Source of the DNA: HXMU1428-3 sp965215715
Lineage (GTDB): Bacteria; Pseudomonadota; Alphaproteobacteria; Rhizobiales; HXMU1428-3
Assembly: GCA_965215715.1 (NCBI GenBank)
Contig: OZ244129.1
Coordinates: 1,364,001-1,428,000 of the forward strand
Direction of reading: 5' to 3'
Length of the DNA: 64,000 nucleotides
The translations under genes were made by a program, and so were the position numbers. Positions 16,724 to 26,816 of the stretch are shown here, piece after piece. The notes under the pieces are model-generated. The model searched no databases. It was not told the DNA's origin and was given only the letters and a program-made list of their open reading frames with translations. Each line of letters starts with the position of its first letter. The stretch's first letter is position 1.

Positions 16724-18073
16724 TCAAGCGGCTGCTTCAGTCTTGAGTACACCAACAATATCAGAGACAACTTGGGTAACAACACCTTTGTCATCTCCCT
16801 CTGCCATTACACGGATAACTGGTTCAGTACCAGATGGACGAATAACAAGACGCCCAGAAGATCCAAGGCGATTTTCACCTTCTTGAATGGCTTCAATCAC
16901 ATCTTTACGCTCAAGCGGCATCCCATCAGAATATCGGACATTTTGCAAAAGTTGTGGCACGCGTTCAAATTGCTGGCAAATTTCACTCACTGGTTTGCCT
17001 TGAGCAATAACTACCGCTAACACTTGCAAAGCTGATACAAGCCCATCACCGGTGGTGGAAAAATCGGTCAAGACGATATGGCCGGATTGCTCGCCGCCAA
17101 CATTAAAGCCGTGACGGCGCATATGCTCTACAACGTAACGATCGCCAACAGGGGTTCGCACCATATCCAGTTTTTCTTGCTTTAAAAAACGCTCTAACCC
17201 AAGATTAGACATGATGGTTGCAACAACACCGCCCGCTTGTAACTTATCTTGATCGTTCCAAGATTTGGCGATCACCGCCATGAGCTGGTCACCATCAACC
17301 AATTGGCCTTTTTCGTCAACAATCACCACACGGTCAGCATCCCCATCTAGGGCAATACCGATATCGGCACGCATTTCTTTGACTTTTTCACACAGCAATT
17401 CCGGACTGGTTGAGCCACACCCCTCATTAATGTTTTTGCCATTAGGCTCAACACCAATGGTAATCACTTCTGCACCAAGTTCCCAAAGAGCAAGGGGGGC
17501 TACCTTATAGGCGGCACCATTGGCGCAATCAATCACTATGCGCAAGCCCTCAAAGCGCATATGGCGGGGCAAAGAACGTTTTGCGGCTTCAATATAACGA
17601 TCATTGACACTTTCGATCCGTTTGGCACGCCCGATTGTTTCAGGCCGCGCTAGCAAACCATCAATATCTCCTGTGACCAATTTTGTGATTTCAGCTTCTT
17701 GCTCATCTGATAATTTATAACCATCGGGGCCAAAAATCTTAATGCCATTGTCGCAGAACTCATTATGAGAGGCGGAAATCATCACCCCTAAATCTGCGCG
17801 CATGGACCGGGTGAGCATGGCCACCCCAGGGGTTGGCACAGGGCCCAATTGGAAAACATCCATTCCAACAGCAGTAAACCCTGAAATCAATGCAGATTCG
17901 ATCATGTAGCCTGAAAGACGGGTGTCCTTGCCGATCACCACCCGATGACGATGATCGCCATTGCGAAAAATGCGCCCGGCTGCCATGCCAATTTTCAAGG
18001 CAACTTCAGATGTCATAGGGAATTGATTTGCACGCCCACGCACCCCATCTGTTCCAAATAATTTTTGCCCCAT
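16724..18073 (-). CDS. glmM: Phosphoglucosamine mutase
   Basis: GlmM interconverts glucosamine-6-phosphate and glucosamine-1-phosphate for UDP-GlcNAc, feeding peptidoglycan and LPS. The 449-residue protein has the phosphoserine loop MISASHN (Ser102), the metal loop DGDADR, the sugar loop GGEQSGHI and the phosphate loop RPSGTEPVIRV. All catalytic parts are intact. In this group glmM lies near ftsH and folP, as here. Confidence 0.97.
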   Translation of the reverse strand: MGQKLFGTDGVRGRANQFPMTSEVALKIGMAAGRIFRNGDHRHRVVIGKDTRLSGYMIESALISGFTAVGMDVFQLGPVPTPGVAMLTRSMRADLGVMISASHNEFCDNGIKIFGPDGYKLSDEQEAEITKLVTGDIDGLLARPETIGRAKRIESVNDRYIEAAKRSLPRHMRFEGLRIVIDCANGAAYKVAPLALWELGAEVITIGVEPNGKNINEGCGSTSPELLCEKVKEMRADIGIALDGDADRVVIVDEKGQLVDGDQLMAVIAKSWNDQDKLQAGGVVATIMSNLGLERFLKQEKLDMVRTPVGDRYVVEHMRRHGFNVGGEQSGHIVLTDFSTTGDGLVSALQVLAVVIAQGKPVSEICQQFERVPQLLQNVRYSDGMPLERKDVIEAIQEGENRLGSSGRLVIRPSGTEPVIRVMAEGDDKGVVTQVVSDIVGVLKTEAAA

Positions 18074-18299
18074 TGGGTTTTAAAACTCCCTCTTTAGAAA
18101 AACACAACCACTTTGCAAAACTGGCTTTTAAGAACCACAACTTAAAGACCCATATTTACGTAAAAAGTGCAGCAATTTCCATTCCACATTCAGTCAGCTT
18201 ATTCAAATCTCAACAACAAATTTTACAATGGTTAAAATCAGAACCAAACACAAAAATGCTTCAGATTGCCCCTAATAGACACATTTTACCCGTTTTATT

Positions 18300-19331
18300 C
18301 TATCCGGCCCATATGGCCAAAGCTTGAGCAGTGGCAGAAACATCGTGAACGCGCAAAAGCTGTGTGCCTTGAGCTGCCCCATTTAAAGCGGCGGCCAGTG
18401 AACCGGGAAGCCTTTGCTCAACAGGTTCATTTTGAGAAAGTGCAGCAATGAACCTTTTTCGAGACGCTCCTAACATTATGGGACACCCCAGCCCATGAAA
18501 CAGGCTCATGCCTGCCAATAATTCAAGATTGTGTGCCAGGGTTTTGCCAAATCCAATCCCTGGGTCGACCACCAATAAATCTTTAGAAATGCCTGCCTTA
18601 ATGGCCTTATCAATGGCCCCATTTAGATAATCATACACTTCCAACAGGCAATGATTATAGTGGGGGTCATCTTGCATGCTTTGAGGTGTGCCCTGGGCAT
18701 GCATCAAAACCACCGGCACCTTTAAGTCTGCAGCGGTTGATAAAGCGTCTTGGTCATAGCTTAAGGCGGATACATCGTTGATCATGGAAGCGCCTGCCAA
18801 GACCGCTTGCTTCATCACTTCAGCTTTGCGGGTATCGATCGAAATCACCACATCGCTTTTTTCGCGCAAAGCTTTTATCACTGGTATGACACGCTTAAGC
18901 TCTTGGTCAATCGGCACTTTGCCAGCACCAGGGCGGGTGCTTTCCCCGCCAATATCAAGAATGGAGGCGCCTTGTGCGACAAGATCCATGCCGTGGGTGA
19001 CAGCTTGGTCAGGATTTATGAATTTCCCGCCATCGGAAAAACTATCAGGGGTTACATTCACGATGCCCATTATGTGTGGGCGATCCATTGCAAGCCCGGC
19101 GATGGGGGCACGCACGGTGCAAAGGTTTTCAAAAGAACTGGGAAGCTTATCTTGGCCCTCTTGAATGGATCGTATCTGTGATGTGACGGTGCCGTTTTTT
19201 AGGGTAAGTTGCTCAAGTTGGCCAAAGCCAACATCTTTCATGCCAGCAAGAGGAAAGATGGGCTGCCCTTGCAGATCTTGAATGTAAGGAAGCTGGGAAA
19301 CCTTATGGCAAATTGGGCGCAAATATTCCAT
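18300..19331 (-). CDS. folP: Dihydropteroate synthase with N-terminal extension
   Basis: FolP condenses p-aminobenzoate with dihydropterin pyrophosphate; it is the sulfonamide target. The start at 19331 has GAGG upstream. The core shows HIMGIVNVTPDSFSDGG, DIGGESTRPGA, ISIDTRKAEV and VDPGIGFGKT. At 343 residues it is about 60-80 longer than usual because of an N-terminal segment (PIFPLAGMKDVGFGQLEQLT...) that precedes the barrel. The role of that segment is unknown. It sits between ftsH and glmM. Confidence 0.94.
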   Translation of the reverse strand: MEYLRPICHKVSQLPYIQDLQGQPIFPLAGMKDVGFGQLEQLTLKNGTVTSQIRSIQEGQDKLPSSFENLCTVRAPIAGLAMDRPHIMGIVNVTPDSFSDGGKFINPDQAVTHGMDLVAQGASILDIGGESTRPGAGKVPIDQELKRVIPVIKALREKSDVVISIDTRKAEVMKQAVLAGASMINDVSALSYDQDALSTAADLKVPVVLMHAQGTPQSMQDDPHYNHCLLEVYDYLNGAIDKAIKAGISKDLLVVDPGIGFGKTLAHNLELLAGMSLFHGLGCPIMLGASRKRFIAALSQNEPVEQRLPGSLAAALNGAAQGTQLLRVHDVSATAQALAIWAG

Positions 19332-19408
19332 CAAAACCTCATTCAATCTTTCTTTCACATTTTCAAATGTATGAGCAGATCAGCCCTCTTTTTATATTGT
19401 TTAACAAC

Positions 19409-19444
19409 AAAACCGCCCAAGCTTTTAAAGCTCAGACGGTTTTT
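19409..19444 (-). terminator. ftsH terminator hairpin
   Basis: Downstream of ftsH on the minus strand, AAACCGTC pairs with GGCGGTTT (G-T allowed) and inner AGCTTT with AAAGCT. A T-rich tail follows. The plus-strand side also ends in eight T, so it could work both ways. Confidence 0.7.
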
Positions 19445-19466
19445 TTTTAATCATTGCAAAAACAAA

Positions 19467-21404
19467 TTATCCTTGCGGCTGCGGTTCCATGCCGCCTGAA
19501 GGCTCTTCACCGCCATCTTTTTTAGGCTTTGTTTTTCCTGCCATTGGCACAACGGACGGGGCGCCGCCAGAGGTTTGATCTGGCTCATCCCGGCTTGGCG
19601 GTTTGCCTGCTAGCAAATCTGTTACCTCTTGGCCTGACAAAGTCTCATATTCCAACAAGCCTTTGGCAAGGGTGTGCAAGTCATCGATCTTTTCTTGCAA
19701 GATGCGTTTTGCGGTTTGCTCACCGCCATCGATTAGCGCGCGCACTTCCTCATCAACCAATTTGGCTGTTTCTTCAGAAATGTTCACTGACTGGGTGACT
19801 GAATGACCAAGAAACACTTCTTGCTCATTGTTGGTGTAAAGCACCCGGCCAAGTTTTTCTGACATGCCCCATTCCATTATCATGGCACGGGCCAAACTGG
19901 TCGCTTGCTGAATGTCGCCTGTGGCGCCATTGGTCACTTTTTCAGGGCCAAAGATTAGCAATTCAGCTTCCCGGCCACCAAAGACGGAAGCCAGACGCGA
20001 GATGCAATATTGCTTGGTGTAACTTAACCGGTCAGCTTCAGGCAAATTCATGGTCACGCCAAGTGCGCGGCCGCGCGGGATAATCGTCACCTTATGCAAG
20101 GGGTCATGATCTGGCATATTCAAGCCAACAATGGCATGGCCCGCTTCGTGATAAGCGGTTAGTTTTTTCTCATCTTCGGTCATCACCATGGAACGACGCT
20201 CTGCGCCCATCATGACCTTATCTTTGGCATCTTCAAATTCTTGCTGCGTGACCATGCGCATAGAGCGGCGCGCGGCCAACAAAGCGGCTTCATTGACAAG
20301 GTTTGCAAGGTCAGCCCCTGAGAACCCTGGGGTGCCGCGGGCAACAACTTTCAAATCAACATTGGGGGCAAGCGGTGTTTTGGCTGCATGCACCCGCAAG
20401 ATTTTTTCCCGGCCAACCACATCTGGGCGCGGCACCACCACTTGGCGGTCAAAGCGGCCTGGACGCAATAAAGCTGGGTCCAAGACATCTGGACGGTTGG
20501 TGGCTGCAATTAGGATGATGCTTTCATTGGCTTCAAAGCCATCCATTTCAACCAATAGCTGGTTTAAGGTTTGCTCGCGCTCATCATTGCCCCCGCCAAG
20601 ACCGGCACCGCGGTGGCGACCAACGGCATCAATCTCGTCAATAAAGATAATACACGGGGCATTGCGTTTGGCTTGCTCGAACATATCGCGCACACGGCTG
20701 GCACCGACACCGACAAACATTTCAACAAAGTCAGAACCAGAAATTGTGAAAAACGGCACATTGGCTTCACCAGCAATGGCGCGGGCCAATAAAGTTTTAC
20801 CCGTGCCTGGAGGGCCAACAAGCAATGCGCCGTGCGGGATGCGGCCGCCCAAACGCTGAAACTTTTGAGGATCGCGTAAATATTCAACAATTTCTTCGAG
20901 ATCTTCTTTGGCCTCATCAACGCCGGCCACATCTTCAAATGTCACCCGGCCTTGATGCTCGGTTAACAGCTTGGCCTTTGATTTGCCAAAGCCCATGGCC
21001 CGGCCGCCGCCGCCTTGCATTTGGCGCATAAAGAAAATCCACACGGCAATGAGCAAGAACACCGGCAAAAGAGTGGTGAACAGAATATTGAAAAAGGAGT
21101 TGGACTCATCTTCAGGCGGCTTGGCTGTGATTTTCACGCCTTTACCTTGCAGCTTATTGACCAGAGCAGGATCATCAGGTGCGTAAGAGCTAAATTTCGT
21201 ATCATCAGAAAAGGTACCGGTTACTTTTTGCCCGGCAATGGTCACCTCTTTAATGTTGCCTGATTCCACCTCTTGCATCAGCTCAGAATAGCTAATCTGA
21301 GAAGCTTTGGTGTTATTTTGCGCGCTTTGGATCATATTGAACAAAGCCATGAGCAACAAAAGAATAACCACCCAAACGGCAAAATTGCGAAAATGCGAAT
21401 TCAT
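19467..21404 (-). CDS. ftsH: ATP-dependent zinc metalloprotease FtsH
   Basis: This 645-residue inner-membrane AAA+ protease degrades misfolded membrane proteins and regulators. Two membrane helices (about 8-27 and 105-125) flank a periplasmic domain. Walker A GPPGTGKT is at 197-204, Walker B IIFIDEIDA near 252, the second region of homology at ATNRPDVLDPALLRPGRFDR, and the zinc site HEAGH at 419-423. The C-terminal tail is Pro/Gly-rich. Gene order tilS-ftsH is standard in Alphaproteobacteria, here with a 395-base gap. Confidence 0.98.
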   Translation of the reverse strand: MNSHFRNFAVWVVILLLLMALFNMIQSAQNNTKASQISYSELMQEVESGNIKEVTIAGQKVTGTFSDDTKFSSYAPDDPALVNKLQGKGVKITAKPPEDESNSFFNILFTTLLPVFLLIAVWIFFMRQMQGGGGRAMGFGKSKAKLLTEHQGRVTFEDVAGVDEAKEDLEEIVEYLRDPQKFQRLGGRIPHGALLVGPPGTGKTLLARAIAGEANVPFFTISGSDFVEMFVGVGASRVRDMFEQAKRNAPCIIFIDEIDAVGRHRGAGLGGGNDEREQTLNQLLVEMDGFEANESIILIAATNRPDVLDPALLRPGRFDRQVVVPRPDVVGREKILRVHAAKTPLAPNVDLKVVARGTPGFSGADLANLVNEAALLAARRSMRMVTQQEFEDAKDKVMMGAERRSMVMTEDEKKLTAYHEAGHAIVGLNMPDHDPLHKVTIIPRGRALGVTMNLPEADRLSYTKQYCISRLASVFGGREAELLIFGPEKVTNGATGDIQQATSLARAMIMEWGMSEKLGRVLYTNNEQEVFLGHSVTQSVNISEETAKLVDEEVRALIDGGEQTAKRILQEKIDDLHTLAKGLLEYETLSGQEVTDLLAGKPPSRDEPDQTSGGAPSVVPMAGKTKPKKDGGEEPSGGMEPQPQG

Positions 21405-21799
21405 AAAAATGTCCTGTTCCTAAAGGTCCCAAATCACAGCGTTTCAGACCTTTTCACTCATGTTTTTTTGGGGTCTTGTTTCATAAGGGAAAAATCTTAA
21501 TCAATTGCCCCTTTATCGACCATTCACTAAAAATGATCTGCCTATACCTTTATCCGTAACATAGGGTGTCCCTTATAGCTTGCCAAGGCCCATTTCCAAA
21601 CAATGTCTGCTGAAAGACCCTAATTAAGGCATAATTAGTGCCAAACAAGGCCAAGCTAAGTCGGAAAGTCTTGATAATGGTAAAATCCTCTTGTTTTTCC
21701 CCAAAATAGGTCGCCAAACAATCATAATCAGGCTTAAAAGGCAAGCCATGACAAATCTCAATGGTAAAGAGATTGTGATCAATCTGGGTCAGACTTGGC
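21405..21799. other. Intergenic region upstream of ftsH
   Basis: No gene is supported in these 395 bases. A 64-codon frame on the minus strand (21550-21744) starts with TTG, lacks a ribosome site and resembles nothing I know. The stretch probably holds the ftsH promoter; I could not pick out a clear sigma-32 match. Confidence 0.4.
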
Positions 21800-23152
21800 C
21801 TATGATTGTATCGGAAAGACAGCCGTAACGTTCATTTTCTCTAGGGCACAGTCTTTAGGTCCTAAAGCTTGTGAAAATAGGCGTTCATCTTTTGCGCCCA
21901 ATTGAGGGATTGCGAGCAATTGTCGCGCTTTATCAGCCCGCCAAATTGTTGCCAGGCCTGACATAACATCGCGGCTGAAGGGGCAGTCTTGCTCGTGTTG
22001 GTGATAAAATGATTGCACTTGCTCAATCTCTTGCTCATTCAATGCACGGATTGACAAAGCCTCTTTTATTGGCGCCGCAAAATATAAGCCAACCCTGTGA
22101 TCCCACAAGACCTGACTGTCATGATCGGTAATTGGATCAAGATGGATCTCTTCCAGCTCATCGCGGCCAGTTTCGCGATAAAATAAAAACTCTTCGTGGG
22201 CTGTTTTCTCAATCATCACCCCGCCCAAAGCAAAGCGGGCCTTGGGGGTGCTTTTATCCTTTGCCATTGTTAGCAAGTGCTTGGCACCGCGTTCTAACTT
22301 AGAGAGCTGAACCTGCCCTTGCCCGAAAGTGTGTAACGCGCGCTGCAAAACCATTGTTTGCATGGCATGGGGAAGTTTGAGAAAAGCTGCCTTGTTCACC
22401 CCCAAGTGTCCCTCTAAATGACAGGTAACTTCAAGAGCAAAAAAATTTTCAGTCCAAACCTCTAGTGCTTTACGTGTCCCTTGCAAACGGCGCGCGCTTT
22501 CAGCTATGCCATGTGAAAGTTCCCCTGTCTCATCTAGCTGGCCCAACAGCTTGCGCACTTTGACCCGCTCAAAGCCGTCATCTTGATTGCTCGGATCATC
22601 GCACCATTTCAGATCGCGCTCTTGCAACCAGTTCAGTAAATCTTGTTTTCTAACCTCTAAGAGAGGGCGCACAAACGTGACCCCATACAGTTCCCGTTTG
22701 GGTAAGATGCCCGCAAGGCCTTCAACACCGCTTCCGCGCTTTATGCGCATTAAGAACGTCTCGGCTTGATCATCTCTAGTATGGGCTGTCAGCAACGTAT
22801 CGACAGCTCTTTCTTTCATAAGGACTGTCATGGCCTCATATCGGGCCACCCTTGCCTTTTGTTGAACACCAGCTTTACCTTGCAAACCTTCTAGCTTAAT
22901 AGGCACAGTTTCAAACCCCAATTGGTTTGCTGTCTTGATCACAAAGGCAACTTCATCTGCTGCTTCTTTGCGCAAGCCATGGTCAACGCTCAAGACCAGA
23001 TCTTTTTGGCTCGTTTTTAAAGGATGATTTTGCCGCCATAGGGCAAATAAATGCAGCATCGCCATGCTGTCTGGCCCGCCAGAGACAGCCAAAGCGACAG
23101 GTTGGTTGGGACCGTCAAGTGAATTAAAATTATCTAACAAAGAGCTCGTCAT
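21800..23152 (-). CDS. tilS: tRNA(Ile)-lysidine synthetase
   Basis: TilS modifies C34 of the CAU-anticodon tRNA-Ile to lysidine so that it reads AUA. The PP-loop SGGPDS is at 24-29, followed by DHGLRKEA, TAHTRDDQAETFLMRI and GLAGI. The 450-residue length matches the longer alphaproteobacterial form with a poorly conserved C-terminal domain. It lies between the caspase-like gene and ftsH on the same strand. Confidence 0.93.
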   Translation of the reverse strand: MTSSLLDNFNSLDGPNQPVALAVSGGPDSMAMLHLFALWRQNHPLKTSQKDLVLSVDHGLRKEAADEVAFVIKTANQLGFETVPIKLEGLQGKAGVQQKARVARYEAMTVLMKERAVDTLLTAHTRDDQAETFLMRIKRGSGVEGLAGILPKRELYGVTFVRPLLEVRKQDLLNWLQERDLKWCDDPSNQDDGFERVKVRKLLGQLDETGELSHGIAESARRLQGTRKALEVWTENFFALEVTCHLEGHLGVNKAAFLKLPHAMQTMVLQRALHTFGQGQVQLSKLERGAKHLLTMAKDKSTPKARFALGGVMIEKTAHEEFLFYRETGRDELEEIHLDPITDHDSQVLWDHRVGLYFAAPIKEALSIRALNEQEIEQVQSFYHQHEQDCPFSRDVMSGLATIWRADKARQLLAIPQLGAKDERLFSQALGPKDCALEKMNVTAVFPIQS

Positions 23153-23217
23153 GGGCGAACGCTAGCCTGAGAGCCTCCATGATGCAAGCCCCATTAGGCA
23201 ACCAGACCCACTCAAAA

Positions 23218-25812
23218 TTATTGCATTCTTAGTGCGATAAACCTGACATTGTCTCCAGTTTCAACAAGAAACAAAACCGCTTTGCGCCCTTTATCTTTGA
23301 CCAGCTTAACTTGTGCGTTCAAATGTTCTATTGATTTGACCTCAACACCGTTTACTTCAGTAATAACGTCACCACTTTTAATGCCCCTTTTCTCAGCCAT
23401 TCCTGAGACTGAGACAACCTCTAGCCCTTTTGCACGTCCTCTTGGCTTTAATTTCATGCCAAAGGTTCTTATAGGACCAACCCTTATTTTGTCAAAAAAG
23501 TCGTCAAAAACTTTAAATGCGGGATCAAGCTTGGTATTTTTTATACCGCTCAGCGCTTTAATTGCTGAGACCGTATCAGCTCCAAATTGACCATCAATCG
23601 TGCCCTTATAGAGCCCTTCATTTTTCAAGGCTTTTTGTAATTCTTTTCTGAAACCTTTGTTCCAGAGGTCTGACTTTTTCGTCATTTGCTCTATAGCAAA
23701 GCTGTTTTTCTTTTTAAGTGACTTTGCAACCCAATTTGCAGCTTGGGCATAATCCTTGGTAACGCCATCTCCATTATTATACAGCACGCCAATATTATAC
23801 ATGGCATGTGAATGCCCCTTGTCAGCAGCTTTACGATACCAATTTAGGGCCTGGTTATAATCTCGTGGTACCCCTTGACCGTTATCATAAGCGTAACCTA
23901 ATGAGAACATGGCATCATCATAGTCCTTGTTTGCAGATTTGCGAAACCAACTTACAGATTTTGAGAGATCCTTCTCAACACCTCTGCCAAATTTATAAAG
24001 TTGACCCAAATTACTCATGGCATATTGATTACCTTTTTCAGCTGCCCTTTCGTACCAGTCGTGGGCGATCAGATAATCTTTGGCCACGCCTTGTCCATTT
24101 TCATAAAGTGTACCAACCGAATTCATGGCTGAAGCATTACCATTGGCCGCCGATTTTTTATACCATTCAAGTGATTTGTTATAATCTTTCTCCACCCCTT
24201 GCCCATAATAGTACATATGGCCAAGCTGATACATGGCAACAGCATCTCCTTTATCAGCCCCTTTACGAAACCAATTGGCCGCTTGGAACAAATCCTTCGT
24301 CACCTCAGTGCCGAACTTGTAAGCAAACCCAAGCTTATTAAACGCATCACTATGACCGTTTTCTCCAGACTTTTGATACCAATTGATTGCCTTGTTAAAG
24401 TCTTTCTCAATCCCTCGTCCATAGTGGTAAGCTTCTGCCACTTGTTTCATAGCTTCGGCATCTCCGCTAAGGGCGGCTTTTTGAAACCCTTGAAAGCGTG
24501 TATAAAACGAACTAAGGGTAACATTCACTGTTCGGCTTTTCTGATTGCGCACAATATTTATTTTTACGTTTTTCCCTTCCCCTTCAGCCGCAATCAAACG
24601 TGCGAGATCTCGCATTGTATCTACTTTTTTGTTCCCAACCTGAGTAATGATATCACCGGCAAGCAAACCTGCTGGCAAGGCTGGACCATCTTTAGCCAGT
24701 GAAACGATTAACACGCCTGTCTTACCACCATTGTCTGAGGCATTTTGTATGTTTACACCAAGCCAACCTCTACGTTCTTTTCCATCGCGCCTAACTTTAG
24801 GCGGGCTAACAAGGGCAAGCTGAGCACTTTTCAAACGTTGCAATTCCAGTTTAGCCAATGAGGAATGGCGCCCATCGGGGTGCTCTTTTAAATAGAATTC
24901 AAATTCAGAGGCATTTTGAGAATTTTTAATCTTCTCCCACAATGTCTCTGCAGCGGTTAATTTTTTATCTGCCGGAGGGGTGACTTTGGGTGCCTCTTGT
25001 GTTTTAAGCTCCGTTTTATGTTCCTTTGTCTTGGGAACGAGATAATATTCTCCGCGCACTTGGTCGTAAAAAGCGGGAAATTGCTTGTGGCGGTCTTGGC
25101 TGGTCAACGCCAATTGCTCCACTTCAACTTGCAACTGTTTGGCCATTTTCACATGTGAAAGCCCTGGTGTTTTTAAAAGGGGTAAGAGTTTACGTGTGAA
25201 CACCGAATTGGGGTTGGTGTCACCCTCACTTAACCGATCCAGAGCTTCTTGGCCGATGCCGGCTGAATACATCACAAATGTATTGTCCGGTGGGTTTTGT
25301 CGGTAGTCCAGCCCCACAGAGCGCCCCACAGAGCGGGTTCCCTTTTTAGGAAACGGGTTGTTGCGGCAAGCATCAATAATCAAAATGCTCACCTTGGCGC
25401 CCTTTTCGCGCAAAATGTCAATGATCTCGTCTTCTGAAAACGCTTCTTTGGTTACAGAGCGTTCCTGGCCTGGTTTGATTTTGGGAATATCGGTTGGCAA
25501 TAAATAATTTTGGCCTTTAACGGAGATGCCATGGCCTGCAAAGAAAAATAGCACTTCATCACCGGCACTAATGCTATCTGCCAGCCTGTCGAGCTGGTGG
25601 TTCATTCCTTTGCGATCAACGTTCACCTGGCTAATTACTTGAAAGCCAATATCACGTGCAGCTTTGGCAACAGCCTTTGCGTCATTTACCGCTTTTTCAA
25701 GTTTGGAGACATGATCATACGCATCGTTGCCAATTACCAAAGCCACCCGTTTAGCATGAGCCGCATTGATGAAACTTACAAGAAGCACAAAGCACAGCAA
25801 AAAATGACGCAT
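23218..25812 (-). CDS. Caspase-like (C14) protein with two PDZ domains and Sel1 repeats
   Basis: An 864-residue exported protein. After a 20-residue signal peptide (cut near AHA-KR) comes a caspase-fold domain (21-260) with His94 in FFFAGHG and Cys149 in LIIDACRNNPF, the catalytic dyad. A PDZ domain (about 349-435, RGWLGVNIQ ... AGLLAGDIITQVG) is followed by about eight Sel1/TPR-like repeats (442-720, GRGIEKDFNKAINWYQKS type), a short peptidoglycan-binding-like segment (about 745-780) and a second PDZ domain (about 790-864). Bacterial caspase homologues usually cut after Arg or Lys. It lies upstream of tilS and behind cpoB on the same strand. A periplasmic signalling or quality-control protease is a fair guess; the substrate is unknown. 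Confidence 0.88.
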   Translation of the reverse strand: MRHFLLCFVLLVSFINAAHAKRVALVIGNDAYDHVSKLEKAVNDAKAVAKAARDIGFQVISQVNVDRKGMNHQLDRLADSISAGDEVLFFFAGHGISVKGQNYLLPTDIPKIKPGQERSVTKEAFSEDEIIDILREKGAKVSILIIDACRNNPFPKKGTRSVGRSVGLDYRQNPPDNTFVMYSAGIGQEALDRLSEGDTNPNSVFTRKLLPLLKTPGLSHVKMAKQLQVEVEQLALTSQDRHKQFPAFYDQVRGEYYLVPKTKEHKTELKTQEAPKVTPPADKKLTAAETLWEKIKNSQNASEFEFYLKEHPDGRHSSLAKLELQRLKSAQLALVSPPKVRRDGKERRGWLGVNIQNASDNGGKTGVLIVSLAKDGPALPAGLLAGDIITQVGNKKVDTMRDLARLIAAEGEGKNVKINIVRNQKSRTVNVTLSSFYTRFQGFQKAALSGDAEAMKQVAEAYHYGRGIEKDFNKAINWYQKSGENGHSDAFNKLGFAYKFGTEVTKDLFQAANWFRKGADKGDAVAMYQLGHMYYYGQGVEKDYNKSLEWYKKSAANGNASAMNSVGTLYENGQGVAKDYLIAHDWYERAAEKGNQYAMSNLGQLYKFGRGVEKDLSKSVSWFRKSANKDYDDAMFSLGYAYDNGQGVPRDYNQALNWYRKAADKGHSHAMYNIGVLYNNGDGVTKDYAQAANWVAKSLKKKNSFAIEQMTKKSDLWNKGFRKELQKALKNEGLYKGTIDGQFGADTVSAIKALSGIKNTKLDPAFKVFDDFFDKIRVGPIRTFGMKLKPRGRAKGLEVVSVSGMAEKRGIKSGDVITEVNGVEVKSIEHLNAQVKLVKDKGRKAVLFLVETGDNVRFIALRMQ

Positions 25813-25939
25813 TGTTCAGCCCTCCCAAATCATTCCTGATGGTTCAAAACTATACCAATGAAAAATTTATGAGGGAAGAGTTGAAATATTAAAGATTTTT
25901 AAGGTTATGAATGGGCTCTGCTTGAAAAGCCTAACTAGT

Positions 25940-26755
25940 TTAGCAGCCAGCCTTGCCAATTTCGGCACCAACTTTTCGATCAATATGACCTGGCAAGGAT
26001 TTGTACTTGGACTTTAATTCACTAAACGTCTGACAAGCGGCTTCATTTTGGCCCAGCCGGTGCAGCGACATGCCCAGTTTCAAAAGGTTGTCAGGGGCTT
26101 TGGGGCTTTTGCGATAGGTTTGATACCCTTTTAAGAACTCATTGGCTGCTTGGCGATAATTGCCGCGCACAAAGTAAACCTCACCCAACCAATATTGCGC
26201 ATTGCCGGATAGATTATTGTTTGGGTAGTTGGACAAAAATGCTCTGAAGGTTGCCTCAGCGGAGGTGTAATCGCTGGACAACATATAATTGTAGCCAGCA
26301 TCATATAGCGATTGGGGGCTCTTACCATTTAAGGTCACACGGCTTTTGGGCGGTGTTGCATTGAGTGCTAAATCAGCACCGGGCACTTCTGTGGGGGGAA
26401 CCTCATTGATAGAAGATTGCGTGTCAGCCCCCCAACCATCTGTTTGGAATTCAGGCTGCTCTTCTAATCGTCTTTGGTTTAATGGTTGGCGCTCTGCTTC
26501 AAATTGATAGCTTTTTTTAACGCCAACAGCGGGCTGAACGCTGCCCTTTTTCACCAATGTTTGTAAAGCACCGATCACAGATTGCATCTCAACAATCTGG
26601 GCTTCAAGACGGTCTATGCGTTGCAGGGCTTCAATTAACTCTTGAGATTGTTTTTGGGCGACTGGACCTTTTGGTTTTTTGGCCTCTTGGCCAATAGCAG
26701 GCCCGGTTATGCTTAACATCAACCCAATGAACAAACACCCCAATAATCTGGTCAT
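25940..26755 (-). CDS. cpoB: Cell division coordinator CpoB (YbgF)
   Basis: A 271-residue periplasmic protein with a signal peptide ending near AIG-QE, an N-terminal coiled coil (EALQRIDRLEAQIVEMQSVI) that trimerises, a Pro/Gln-rich linker and a C-terminal TPR domain (LYDAGYNYMLSSDYTSAEATF ... GNAQYWLGEVYFVRGNY). CpoB links Tol-Pal to peptidoglycan synthesis during constriction. It lies directly after pal on the same strand, the standard order. Confidence 0.93.
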   Translation of the reverse strand: MTRLLGCLFIGLMLSITGPAIGQEAKKPKGPVAQKQSQELIEALQRIDRLEAQIVEMQSVIGALQTLVKKGSVQPAVGVKKSYQFEAERQPLNQRRLEEQPEFQTDGWGADTQSSINEVPPTEVPGADLALNATPPKSRVTLNGKSPQSLYDAGYNYMLSSDYTSAEATFRAFLSNYPNNNLSGNAQYWLGEVYFVRGNYRQAANEFLKGYQTYRKSPKAPDNLLKLGMSLHRLGQNEAACQTFSELKSKYKSLPGHIDRKVGAEIGKAGC

Positions 26756-26816
26756 GATTTTTGCCTTGTTTTTATTTTTTCACCCGCGCAGAAAAGCCTT
26801 TGAGCTTAAGGCCCTC

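Noticed and set aside
20188..20859. Long open frame opposite ftsH
   Set aside because: Antisense to the conserved AAA+ domain; Arg/Ser-rich shadow translation with no family resemblance.
21550..21744. 64-codon frame between ftsH and tilS
   Set aside because: TTG start, no ribosome site and no recognisable motif; kept as plain intergenic sequence.
23808..24341. 177-codon frame opposite the Sel1 repeats
   Set aside because: Shadow of the repeated Sel1 coding sequence; the repeat periodicity explains its openness.
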